Shown here: positions 36,922 to 45,293 of the stretch, one piece after another
Numbering within the stretch: position 1 is the first letter of the stretch
Layout of the letters: every line of letters starts with the position of its first letter
Origin: Catalinimonas alkaloidigena
GTDB taxonomy: Bacteria > Bacteroidota > Bacteroidia > Cytophagales > Cyclobacteriaceae
DNA: 64,000 nucleotides
Direction: 5' to 3'
NCBI RefSeq assembly: GCF_029504655.1
Contig: NZ_JAQFIL010000001.1
Span: 439,001 to 503,000, forward strand
Notes under the pieces: generated by a model
Database searches by the model: none
The model's input: the letters and a program-made list of their open reading frames with translations, nothing else
What the model was told of the DNA's origin: nothing
Made by a program: the position numbers and the translations under genes

Positions 36922-36958
36922 GCCGGTAGGAAGTCGTTTCTTATCGGCTATTTTTTTA
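36922..36958 (+). terminator. Rho-independent terminator
   Basis: GCCGGTA (36922-36928) pairs with TATCGGC (36942-36948, one G-U), with extra pairs in the loop, followed by TATTTTTTTAT. It ends the GGGP synthase transcript. Just upstream ACCAA-TAT-TTGGT (36904-36916) is a second small inverted repeat. Confidence 0.8.
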
Positions 36959-36988
36959 TATTTTAAGCTATAACAACCTAACAAAGCT

Positions 36989-37861
36989 ATGTCAGTGATT
37001 TCACGCCGACGCATGCTCAAAGAGAGTGCGGCAGTGGCAGCTACACTTTCCTGTCTGCCAACCTATTCCTTATTTGCTTCTGAAAAACAAACTTACCGTA
37101 TTGGGGCCTGCGACTGGTCTATTGGTCACCATAGTGAGGTGGAAGCGATGGCTACCGCCCAAAAAATTGGCCTTGATGGTGTACAGATCAGCCTGGGCAA
37201 AGTGGAAAATAATATGCACCTGCGCCAAAAAGAAGTGCAGCAGGCTTACAAGGCAGCAGCTAAAAAATATGGCGTGAAAGTTTCCAGCCTCGCCATCGGT
37301 GAACTGAACCAGGTGCCTTACAAATCTGCTCCTGAAACCATCGGATGGGTGAGCGATAGCATAGACGTAGCCCAAGCGATGGGCGTACCGCTAGTCCTGC
37401 TGGCTTTTTTTGGTAATGGCGATCTGAAGAACGATGTCCAAGGGATAAAGGAAGTGATCAAGCGTTTAAAGGATGTAGCCCCAAAAGCAGAAAAGCAAGG
37501 TATCATTCTGGGTATAGAATCCTGGCTGAGTGCCGATGAACATCTGGAAATTATTGAAGTCGTAGGCTCCCCCAATGTACGCGTCTATTATGATGTAGCC
37601 AATTCCCACAAAATGGGCTATGATATTTATGAAGAAATACAGCGGCTGGGCAGCGAATACATCTGCGAAGTACATGCCAAAGAAAATGGTTACCTGCTGG
37701 GAAAAGGAAGTATTGATTTTGAGCGGGTCAAAGCGATTCTGGATGATGTGAGCTATCAGGGCTGGGTGATCATAGAAGGAGCTATACCCGAAGGTATGGA
37801 AATGTTGGAAGCCTACCAGGCCAATTGTCAATTTGTGCAATCCGTATTCAATCAATCCTGA
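36989..37861 (+). CDS. Tat-exported sugar phosphate isomerase/epimerase-like TIM barrel
   Basis: A 290-residue protein. The start SRRRMLKESAAVAATLSCLP is a twin-arginine signal followed by a hydrophobic segment. The barrel belongs to the xylose-isomerase-like/AP-endonuclease-2 superfamily: ACDWSIG, LDGVQISLG, LGIESWLSADEH (metal Glu), VYYDVANSHKMGYD and EVHAKENGYLLGKG give likely metal-binding Glu, Asp, His and Glu. Relatives act on keto-sugars, for example as 3-keto-sugar epimerases or lyases. Its stop overlaps the next ATG (TGATG), so it is coupled to the cytochrome gene; the setting points to glycoside oxidation. Confidence 0.88.
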   Translation: MSVISRRRMLKESAAVAATLSCLPTYSLFASEKQTYRIGACDWSIGHHSEVEAMATAQKIGLDGVQISLGKVENNMHLRQKEVQQAYKAAAKKYGVKVSSLAIGELNQVPYKSAPETIGWVSDSIDVAQAMGVPLVLLAFFGNGDLKNDVQGIKEVIKRLKDVAPKAEKQGIILGIESWLSADEHLEIIEVVGSPNVRVYYDVANSHKMGYDIYEEIQRLGSEYICEVHAKENGYLLGKGSIDFERVKAILDDVSYQGWVIIEGAIPEGMEMLEAYQANCQFVQSVFNQS

Positions 37862-40731
37862 TGCAAAAGCTTCTCTTATTTCTCCTGCTGTTATTGGCCG
37901 CCTGTGCTTCCGAATCCGAAGAGCTTGTTCGGGAAGTGCCTGAGCTTTACCTGCCCGATGATCTTCAGGCAAGCGTCTGGGCTGAATCTCCTCAGTTTTT
38001 CAATCCTACCAACATAGACGTAGACATCAAAGGGCGGGTATGGGTGGCCGAAGCCGTCAATTACCGGGATTTTAATAATCACGAAGGACATAGGACCCAT
38101 GAGCAAGGCGACCGTATCATGATTCTGGAAGACCTGGATGGAGATGGTAAAAGCGATACTTCCAAAGTTTTTGTACAAGACCCCGACCTGCGTTCCCCTT
38201 TGGGTATAGCCGTACTGGGCAAACAGGTGGTAGTCTCCTGCTCTCCGAATGTGATTGTCTACACCGATGAAGATGGAGACGATCAGCCCGACCATAAAGA
38301 AATCCTGCTTACTGGCTTTGGCGGCAAGGATCATGATCACGGACTGCACTCCGTCACTGCCGGTCCGGATGGACGATGGTACTTCAATACTGGAAATGCC
38401 GGACCGCATGTCGTCACCGACCGTAGTGGCTGGACGCTCAGGGCTGGTAGCGTATACACCGGAGGTACGCCCTACAACAATGAAAATACGCCTGCCCTGC
38501 GTAGCGATGACGGTCGTATCTGGACAGGAGGCATGGCCCTTAGCATGAATCCTGATGGAACAGACCTGGAAGTACTGGCGCATAATTTTCGCAATTCTTA
38601 TGAAGTGGCGGTGGATTCCTATGGCGATCTATGGCAAAATGACAATGACGATCAGAAGGACGCCAACCGTACCACCTGGCTCATGCGGGGTGCGAATGCG
38701 GGTTTTTTCTCTGCCGACGGTTCCCGTAGCTGGCAGGCAGATCGTCGTCCCGAGCAGAGCATACAGCAAGCCCATTGGCATCAGGGCGATCCCGGAGTAC
38801 TACCTGTGGGAGATATTTTTGGCTCCGGCTCACCTACCGGTGTAGTCATGTACGAAGGAGACGCACTGGGAGAAAAGTACCGGGGTATGTTTCTCAGTGC
38901 CGATGCCGGACGTAATGTGGTCTTTGGTTATCATACTGAAGCTGAGGGCGCAGGCTTTGCCTTGCACCGAAGCAACCTCATCAGTTCGGTCAATGCGTCT
39001 ACCGAAGGCTATCGCTGGTATGAAGTAGATGAAAACAAGCGCAAATGGTTTCGTCCCAGCGATGTGGCCGTAGGGCCGGATGGTGCTATCTATGTAGCTG
39101 ACTGGTACGACCCCATTGTAGGCGGACACCAGATGCACGATAAGCAGGGCTACGGAAGAATCTACCGGATCACCCCTAAAAATAAATTACTGGACATTCC
39201 TGAGATTGACCTCAATACCACCGAAGGTCAGCTTCTGGCCCTGCAAAGTCCGGCAATCAATGTGCGTAACCAGGGCTTTGTAAAGCTACGGGAACAGGGA
39301 GAAGCGGTGATGGAAGAGGTGAAGACTTTGCTCACTGCCGAAAATCCTTACCATCAGGCAAGGGCCGTCTGGTTGCTGAGTCAGTTGGGGGAAAAGGGAA
39401 TTCAGGAAGTGGAGCAGGTGCTTCGGCATGAAGATGCGCAACATGATAATCCGAGACTTAGGATTACTGCTTTACGAGCATTACAACAAGTGAAGCCTCA
39501 GGATTGGCTGGCTTATGCTGATCAACTCGCCAAAGATCCATCCATTGCTGTAAGACGGGAGGTGGCGCTATCGCTCAGAGACGTGCCGCTCACTCAGAGT
39601 AAAGCATTGATCTTGAATCTTATCAACAGCTATAAGGGTGAAGATCCCTGGTACCTGGAAGCTTTAGGTTCGGCCATGGATGGCAAAGAAGCTACCCTTT
39701 ATCCTGAACTGCTTGAAACATTTGGTGATGAAAACCCAGAGTCGTGGAGTGAAGTTTTTGCAAGTTTAATCTGGCGTATACATCCTCCCCAGGCTGTTCA
39801 GGCCTTAAGAACAAGAGTGTTGTCCTCTAAGCTTACGCCCGAACAACAACAGCAGGCGATGGTGGCTCTGGCCTTTGTGCCTACTCAGGAAGCTGCCCAG
39901 GCCATGCTGGAGGTTGACAGCAAAGCTTCTGGCGACTTAAAGAAGCAATCCCTGTGGTGGCTGCAGTTCAGGAAGACCAACGATTGGAAAACCTATCTGC
40001 AGGACTGGAAAGCTCCCATTGACTATCTCCCTGAGGCTCATCCCGAACAACTGGCTTTGAAGAAACAGCTTCTGGACACCACAATCAGCTTGGAAAAAAG
40101 ACTGGCATCAGCAAAAGAGATGCGTTTAACAGCAGCAGGAAGCTGGCATCTGCTGCAGGTTCTTGACTGGCTGGAAGAAGGCATGAAAGATACTGTACGT
40201 TCGGTAGCGATACCTAAAATGCTGCAAAGTGAAGACCTTTACCTGAAAGCGGTAGCCCGCCATTATCTACCAGATAAACAGAGGGCGTCGGTCTACGATA
40301 GTGAGCAACTTTTATCCTTAGCTGTCAGTGCAGAAAGTGGCAAAACCTTATTCTACCAAAACTGCACTACCTGTCATAAAATGGGTGATGCAGGGCAGGA
40401 GATTGGTCCGGAGCTCACGAACATTCATCGTAAATACGATCAGTTGGGCATGTTGGAAGGAGTAACCAACCCCGATGCAGCCATTGCTTTTGGCTACGAA
40501 CCCTGGCTGGTCAGTACCCGGGATGGCGGTATTGTCTATGGATTAATGCTGTCGGATGGTCCTGTGATTACCATAATGGATATGTATGGCCGGCAGTATA
40601 TAATGGAACAGGGCTTTGTGCAACACAAAAAGCAGTTTAACTTTAGTCCCATGCCCTCACCGGCGGATTTTTCGCTGAGTGAGCAGCAAGTCGCTGATAT
40701 CACCGCTTTTTTACTCCAGGCAAACATTTGA
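37861..40731 (+). CDS. PVC-type heme-binding lipoprotein: propeller, HEAT-like repeats, cytochrome c
   Basis: Start at ATG 37861 gives a lipoprotein signal (MQKLLLFLLLLLAACAS). Residues about 30-440 form a membrane-bound-dehydrogenase-type beta-propeller (PTNIDVDIKGRVWVAEAVNY, DLDGDGKSDTSKVF, GPDGAIYVADWYDP). Residues about 450-800 are helical HEAT-like repeats. A cytochrome c domain ends the protein with CTTCH at about 835-839. The protein is 956 residues. Such proteins sit next to Gfo/Idh dehydrogenases and probably take electrons from sugar oxidation to the respiratory chain. It is coupled to the isomerase gene upstream and 63 bp from the oxidoreductase downstream. Confidence 0.9.
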   Translation: MQKLLLFLLLLLAACASESEELVREVPELYLPDDLQASVWAESPQFFNPTNIDVDIKGRVWVAEAVNYRDFNNHEGHRTHEQGDRIMILEDLDGDGKSDTSKVFVQDPDLRSPLGIAVLGKQVVVSCSPNVIVYTDEDGDDQPDHKEILLTGFGGKDHDHGLHSVTAGPDGRWYFNTGNAGPHVVTDRSGWTLRAGSVYTGGTPYNNENTPALRSDDGRIWTGGMALSMNPDGTDLEVLAHNFRNSYEVAVDSYGDLWQNDNDDQKDANRTTWLMRGANAGFFSADGSRSWQADRRPEQSIQQAHWHQGDPGVLPVGDIFGSGSPTGVVMYEGDALGEKYRGMFLSADAGRNVVFGYHTEAEGAGFALHRSNLISSVNASTEGYRWYEVDENKRKWFRPSDVAVGPDGAIYVADWYDPIVGGHQMHDKQGYGRIYRITPKNKLLDIPEIDLNTTEGQLLALQSPAINVRNQGFVKLREQGEAVMEEVKTLLTAENPYHQARAVWLLSQLGEKGIQEVEQVLRHEDAQHDNPRLRITALRALQQVKPQDWLAYADQLAKDPSIAVRREVALSLRDVPLTQSKALILNLINSYKGEDPWYLEALGSAMDGKEATLYPELLETFGDENPESWSEVFASLIWRIHPPQAVQALRTRVLSSKLTPEQQQQAMVALAFVPTQEAAQAMLEVDSKASGDLKKQSLWWLQFRKTNDWKTYLQDWKAPIDYLPEAHPEQLALKKQLLDTTISLEKRLASAKEMRLTAAGSWHLLQVLDWLEEGMKDTVRSVAIPKMLQSEDLYLKAVARHYLPDKQRASVYDSEQLLSLAVSAESGKTLFYQNCTTCHKMGDAGQEIGPELTNIHRKYDQLGMLEGVTNPDAAIAFGYEPWLVSTRDGGIVYGLMLSDGPVITIMDMYGRQYIMEQGFVQHKKQFNFSPMPSPADFSLSEQQVADITAFLLQANI

Positions 40732-40794
40732 AGTCAGAACCTTAGTTTGTAATCAAGTAATCATTTATTAATTGAATCATTAAGTCATTTAGCT

Positions 40795-42085
40795 ATGCAA
40801 CCGTCAATCAAGCGTAGAGAGTTTATCAAAAAAAGTGGGCTGGGTGCCTTAGGGCTCAGCACTTTTCCTTATCTCTCCAGAAGCGTAGCGCCCAGTGATA
40901 CTTTACGGGTCGCTCATATTGGTATCAATGGCATGGGTACAGCTCACCTCAACTGGTTTGCGAATTTGCCTGAAGTAGATGTGGTAGGCATTTGCGATGT
41001 AGATGAGTTGCACCTGAGCAAAGGACTGGCGAAAGCCCGTGAGCTTCAGCCGGATGTAAAAGTAAAAGGCTACAACGATTTCCGACGGGTGCTGGAGCAG
41101 CAGGATATTGATGTGATTACCTGTGCCACACCCGATCACTGGCATGCACAGGTAGCCATGCTGGCGTTTGAAGCGGGTAAGGATGTGTACGGTGAAAAGC
41201 CGCTGGCCTATAGTGTTAAGGAAGGACAGCAGATGCTCAAGAGTATGGAAAAGCACAATAAGGTTTTTCAGTTGGGTACGCAGATTCATGCGACGGATAA
41301 CTACCATCGGGTGGTGGAACTCATACAATCGGGTGTGATCGGTGACATAAAAGCAGTAAGGTTATGGAAAACAGGCGATACACCTGATCTGGGCAATCCT
41401 CCCAAGCAACCTGTGCCTAATCATCTGAACTGGGATATGTGGCTCGGGCCGGCTCCGTATGCAGACTATGTGCCCGAGCGATGTCATTTCAACTTTCGTT
41501 ACTTTTCTGGACTATTCAGGAGGCATGTTTCAGGATTTCTGGTGCCACATAGCCGATATCGTATGGTGGGCTGCTAAGCCACAGGGCCTGAAAAGTGTAA
41601 AGGCGGAAGGAGAAGCGCCTAAAAACAGTATAGCTGATGTGCCCGAGTGGATCAATGTTGCCTATGAATTTGACAATATGGACATTCACTGGACGTCCAC
41701 TCCTCCCGATGTGCCAGGGGCCAAAGACCGTAGCATAGGTGCGTATTTTGAAGGCAGCAAAGGTACATTGGTGTGCGACTACAATACCCGTGAGATTCGT
41801 ATTGATGGAGAAGTGATGGAAGATGTGACAACAGTAGATCAGTTCATTCCCCGCTCTCCCGGACATCAGCAGAACTTTGTAGATGCTGTGAAGAACAGAA
41901 CGCAACCAGAGAGTAATCTGGCTTACGCCCGTGAGATGACCCTGCCCATGCACCTGGCACTGATCTCTTTCCGCCTGGGAGGCAGAGCCCTGGAATGGAA
42001 TGCCAAAAGAGAGAAGTTCAAAGGAGATAGGGATGCCAATGAGCTGCTGGAAAGAAAACCCAGGAAGGAATGGGATTTGGTGTAA
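40795..42085 (+). pseudogene. Gfo/Idh/MocA oxidoreductase broken by a +1 frameshift
   Basis: Frame 1 (40795-41577) has a Tat signal (KRREFIKKSGLGALGLS), the NAD-binding Rossmann fold (RVAHIGINGMGTAHLNWF) and the EKPLA motif. Frame 2 (from 41507 to the stop at 42085) has the rest: DYSGGMFQDFWCHIADIVWW and the C-terminal sheet to RKEWDLV. The halves join at residue 237 if one T is removed from the TTTT run at 41503-41506, giving RYFLDYSGGMF and a normal protein of about 429 residues. All other motifs are intact, so this is either a very recent mutation, a phase-variable run, or a sequencing error. Expected role: NAD(P)-dependent or cofactor-tethered glycoside/sugar oxidation. Confidence 0.88.
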
Positions 42086-42099
42086 AAGATTTGAGATGA

Positions 42100-42225
42100 G
42101 GCCGTCTCATAAGTCTTTAAAGTGTCATTTTGAGCGTTAGCGAAAAATCTTTTCTATTTGATAGGCAGATAATTACAGAAGAGAAAAGATGTTTCATTTC
42201 ATTCAACATGACTTATGAGACAGCC
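42100..42225. repeat. MITE-like element with 16-bp terminal inverted repeats
   Basis: Arms 42100-42115 and 42210-42225 are inverted copies with one mismatch; the inner 12 bp (GTCTCATAAGTC) are perfect. Nested arms ATCTTTTCT (42147-42155) and AGAAAAGAT (42182-42190) mean the whole 126 bp can fold into one long hairpin. It lies between the convergent oxidoreductase and DUF1080 genes. The left half resembles a dispersed spacer motif I recall from other Bacteroidetes (TGTCATTyTGAGCGTAGCG). There is no coding capacity. Confidence 0.65.
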
Positions 42226-42242
42226 CCATCTTTGTGCTTCTC

Positions 42243-43010
42243 TTACAACTCCCTGATCTTAATGTTCTTATAACGTACTTCCTGACCGATCTGCTCTTCC
42301 CGTCCAGCACCATGCAATTGCAAACCAATATGTCCGCTACTGGCCATGTCATCGGTATGATCCGCCACAGCTACGCCATTGATATAAGATTTGAACTGGT
42401 TGCCTTGGGCCTCTATGCGCATATGGTTCCACTCTCCGGGCCTGAAAGCCTGCTGAGCCTCCTCATTATCGGTGAGAGGTTGCAGCCAGCCGCGGCCACC
42501 TTCCTCATAAAAACCGCCTGTCCAGGCTCGCTCCGAAGGGTCTATCTCAATCTGGTAACCATGAAACCTTCCTGCTTCCCAGTCGCGGGTACTTTCTTCC
42601 AACTGTCCCGAAATGTAAGCCGTAGTGGTATCATTTTCATAGGTGCTGCTCCTGATCTGCACGCCTGAGTTAATGGCATCATCAATTTTAAAATCTAACT
42701 CCAGCACAAAGTCATCGTAAGTGTCGTCAGTGACCAGAAAGGTATTGGGCAGACCTTCTTCTGTCAGGCCTACCAACACGCTGTCTTCAATGTAAAAATT
42801 AGGATCACCGCCTACTTCATGCCAGCCGCCAAGGTCTTTCCCATTGAAAAGTACCTGCCAGTCGGCATTCGCATTGGGGCTGCTGCTGGTATCAGTCTCT
42901 TGTGTCTTCTCCTGACCAGCATCTTCATTATTGCCGGGCTGGCAACCGAAGCATAGAGTTGCAAAAAAGATAAATAGCTTGCCATGCAAAAAAATAGTGT
43001 TCATGTTCAT
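42243..43010 (-). CDS. DUF1080 (3-keto-disaccharide hydrolase-like) lipoprotein
   Basis: A 255-residue lipoprotein (IFLHGKLFIFFATLCFGCQ, Cys about 23) with an acidic Asn/Thr/Ser linker, then a concanavalin-like beta-sandwich of the DUF1080 family: WQVLFNGKDLGGWHEVGG at the start, DFVLELDFKIDDAINSGVQIR with the conserved NSG, and GHIGLQLHG near the end. Members hydrolyse 3-keto-glycosides. It is convergent with the broken Gfo/Idh gene, and with the isomerase and cytochrome it completes a 3-ketoglycoside set. Two ATGs (43010, 43004) could start it. Confidence 0.9.
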   Translation of the reverse strand: MNMNTIFLHGKLFIFFATLCFGCQPGNNEDAGQEKTQETDTSSSPNANADWQVLFNGKDLGGWHEVGGDPNFYIEDSVLVGLTEEGLPNTFLVTDDTYDDFVLELDFKIDDAINSGVQIRSSTYENDTTTAYISGQLEESTRDWEAGRFHGYQIEIDPSERAWTGGFYEEGGRGWLQPLTDNEEAQQAFRPGEWNHMRIEAQGNQFKSYINGVAVADHTDDMASSGHIGLQLHGAGREEQIGQEVRYKNIKIREL

Positions 43011-43091
43011 TGCGATTAGATGTTAGGCTATAAATGTGAGAAAGGTAAAATAATAAAAAACAGGAAAATATGAATTTGATTAGCACAGACA

Positions 43092-43129
43092 TCAGAATGC
43101 TGAAGGCGATAATTCCTCCTGCATTCTGA
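43092..43129. other. Long-armed inverted repeat upstream of the SDR gene
   Basis: TCAGAATGC (43092-43100) and GCATTCTGA (43121-43129) are perfect 9-bp arms; AGG/CCT inside could extend pairing. It lies in the 205-bp divergent spacer between DUF1080 and the SDR gene. Role unknown: operator or leader hairpin. Confidence 0.4.
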
Positions 43130-43215
43130 ACAATAGTACATATTTATCAGATTATCATTAAGGTACTTCCTACAAATTATTTGGGGTAGAATAAATCTAA
43201 TAAAATAAACATCAG

Positions 43216-44091
43216 ATGAAAGATAAAATCTGTTTGATCACCGGGGCTAATTCGGGAATAGGAAAAATTACAGCGCGTGAACTGGCCAAAAAGGGCGCGC
43301 ATGTGATCATGCTGTGCCGTAATGAAGAGAAAGCAGAGCGGGCCAAAGAAGATATTCTCAAAGTTTGCGGACACGATAGGGTAGATATCGTGCTGGCTGA
43401 CCTAGCTTCCACGAAGCAGATTCGTGAAGCTGCCGCCCACATCAATGCTACTTACCCTCACATAGACGTGCTGAATAACAATGCCGGACTGCTGATGGGC
43501 AGCAAGCGTGAGACGACAGAAGATGGTTTTGAAATGACTTTTGGCGTTAACCACCTGGCACCCTTCCTGCTCACCCATCTGCTCATAGATAAAGTGTTTG
43601 CCAGCAAAAGAGGGAATATCATCAACGTTTCCTCGGAAGCCCATCGTATTGCCAATCTGGACTTCAATAACCTGCAATACGAAAAAAAATACGGTGGTCT
43701 GAAAGCCTATGCGCTATCCAAGCTCTGTAATCTGCTATTTACCTACGAACTGGCGAAGCGGCTGCAAGGTACCCATGTCGTGACCAACGCTTTGCATCCT
43801 GGAGGTATCGCTACCGGCTTGTATGAAGGTGTACCCGGCATTTTCGGAACGATCGCGAAATTGACTAAACCTTTTTTGCCAGGGGAGAAGAAAGGCGCCG
43901 AAACCAGCATCTATCTGGCTAGCAGTGAAGAAGGGTATACCGCTAATGGCCAATATTTCAAAAGCAAGAAGCCAAGCTCACCTACCAAAGTGGCAACCAA
44001 TGACTACAATGCCCGTAGACTATGGGAGGTCAGTGAAGCTTTGCTGGATATCCGCTTTCAGCCGGAAAAGAAAAGCTTTAGTAAGAGCTGA
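43216..44091 (+). CDS. Short-chain dehydrogenase (retinol-dehydrogenase-like SDR)
   Basis: A 291-residue classical SDR. ITGANSGIGKITAREL is the TGxxxGxG cofactor motif, CRNEEKAERA suggests NADP preference (Arg after the second strand), and LNNNAGLL is the NNAG motif. The catalytic set is Ser (INVSSEAHR) and YALSK; it is YxxSK rather than the usual YxxxK spacing, but the Tyr and Lys are in the right place. Substrate unknown. It is divergent from DUF1080 and 130 bp upstream of the YpdA-type gene. Confidence 0.9.
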   Translation: MKDKICLITGANSGIGKITARELAKKGAHVIMLCRNEEKAERAKEDILKVCGHDRVDIVLADLASTKQIREAAAHINATYPHIDVLNNNAGLLMGSKRETTEDGFEMTFGVNHLAPFLLTHLLIDKVFASKRGNIINVSSEAHRIANLDFNNLQYEKKYGGLKAYALSKLCNLLFTYELAKRLQGTHVVTNALHPGGIATGLYEGVPGIFGTIAKLTKPFLPGEKKGAETSIYLASSEEGYTANGQYFKSKKPSSPTKVATNDYNARRLWEVSEALLDIRFQPEKKSFSKS

Positions 44092-44125
44092 TCCTAAGCG
44101 AACACCATCTTTATTATGATTGTTG

Positions 44126-44133
44126 TATATTTG
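44126..44133 (+). promoter_or_regulatory. Candidate -7 promoter element (TAnnTTTG)
   Basis: TATATTTG matches the Bacteroidetes -7 consensus, 89 bp upstream of the YpdA-type start; no clear TTTG lies 19-21 bp before it. The transcript leader would include a G+C-rich, hairpin-prone stretch (44135-44170). Confidence 0.4.
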
Positions 44134-44221
44134 CAGCCGCGAGGTGCCCATAGCATGGCGCCCACCGCCTAGCGTAATACAAATCACAAAAAGAAGTACA
44201 ATACACAAAATTTAGCAAAGC

Positions 44222-45226
44222 ATGAACATTTATGATGTACTCATTGTCGGAGCAGGACCTTGTGGCTTAGCCTGCGGCATTGAGGCACAGCAAAACGGCT
44301 TAAATTATGCTGTTTTAGATAAAGGAAGCATTACCGAATCCATTCGTCGCTATCCTGTAGACATGACGTTCTTCTCCAGTGCGGATAACATTTCTATAGG
44401 AAATGTACCTTTTACTTCTCTAAACCTCAGGCCCAGCAGGGCAGAAGCCTTGAAATACTATCGTAAAGTGGTAGAGCATTTTGGGCTGAACATACACCCT
44501 TTTACCGAGGTGCAGAACATTGAAAAGGAAGACGAGCTTTTCATACTGAATACCGACAAAAGCCAGTACAAAGCTCGCAAAGTTATTCTGGCTATCGGTT
44601 ATTATGATATTCCCCGCGAGCTTAACATACCCGGTGAGAACCTGCCGCACGTAACGCATTACTATGATGAACCATATAAGTATACCGGAACCAAAGCTGT
44701 AGTGGTAGGAGGAGCTAATTCAGCCATAGAAACTGCCCTGGATCTGTACCGCAATGGTGTAGACGTAACGGTGGTGCATCAGTTTGAAGGCTTTGACAAA
44801 ACGGCCAAGTACTGGATCGTGCCTGATATGGAAAACCGGGTAAAGAAGGAAGAAGTACAAACCTATTTCAGAAGCGCGGTCACCGAGATTACGGAGAAAG
44901 AGGTACACCTTCAGAACCTGGATACCGGCGAAAAGAGTACCATCTCTGCCGATTTCGTATTCCTGATGGTAGGCTATCATCCCGACGCTAAGTTTCTGCG
45001 CAGGGTAGGCGTACAGCTCAATGGAGAAATGCTCATCCCGGAAATTAATTCGGAAACCTATGAGAGTAATATTCCCGGTATTTACATGGGAGGTTCAGTG
45101 ATAGGAGGGGAAGAGACAGCTAAGGTCTTTATTGAAAACGGTAAGCTGCATGCCATACCTATCATCGCTGATATCAAAGCTAAGCTGAGCCAGGAAGCAA
45201 TGCCTTCCGCCAAAGCTTCATCTTAG
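44222..45226 (+). CDS. ypdA: YpdA-family FAD-dependent reductase (putative bacillithiol disulfide reductase)
   Basis: The 334-residue flavoprotein has an N-terminal FAD motif LIVGAGPCGLACGIEAQ, the YpdA-specific YPVDMTFFSSADNISIGNVPF segment, and a second dinucleotide site AVVVGGANSAIETALDL. The C-terminal FAD-contact strand is IPGIYMGGSVIGG. There is no CxxC redox pair as in thioredoxin reductase; YpdA uses a single cysteine near the FAD motif (here PCG). In Firmicutes YpdA reduces bacillithiol disulfide; some Bacteroidetes also make bacillithiol. It stands alone with its own promoter-like site. Confidence 0.9.
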   Translation: MNIYDVLIVGAGPCGLACGIEAQQNGLNYAVLDKGSITESIRRYPVDMTFFSSADNISIGNVPFTSLNLRPSRAEALKYYRKVVEHFGLNIHPFTEVQNIEKEDELFILNTDKSQYKARKVILAIGYYDIPRELNIPGENLPHVTHYYDEPYKYTGTKAVVVGGANSAIETALDLYRNGVDVTVVHQFEGFDKTAKYWIVPDMENRVKKEEVQTYFRSAVTEITEKEVHLQNLDTGEKSTISADFVFLMVGYHPDAKFLRRVGVQLNGEMLIPEINSETYESNIPGIYMGGSVIGGEETAKVFIENGKLHAIPIIADIKAKLSQEAMPSAKASS

Positions 45227-45293
45227 GAAATGTAGAAGCCAAGGGCTGTGTCTCACAGCACTTTAACTTTATATTAACATCTGCTTTGTAGGT

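Noticed and set aside
37891..38583. A 230-residue minus-strand reading frame opposite the cytochrome gene
   Set aside because: It lies wholly inside a well-supported gene on the other strand, and has no signal or domain. Other long antisense frames (for example 2455-2814, 37466-37972, 41516-41953) were rejected for the same reason.
41459..42085. Separate 208-residue oxidoreductase gene
   Set aside because: Its first residues are noise from the wrong frame; the rest continues the upstream Gfo/Idh protein after a one-base shift.
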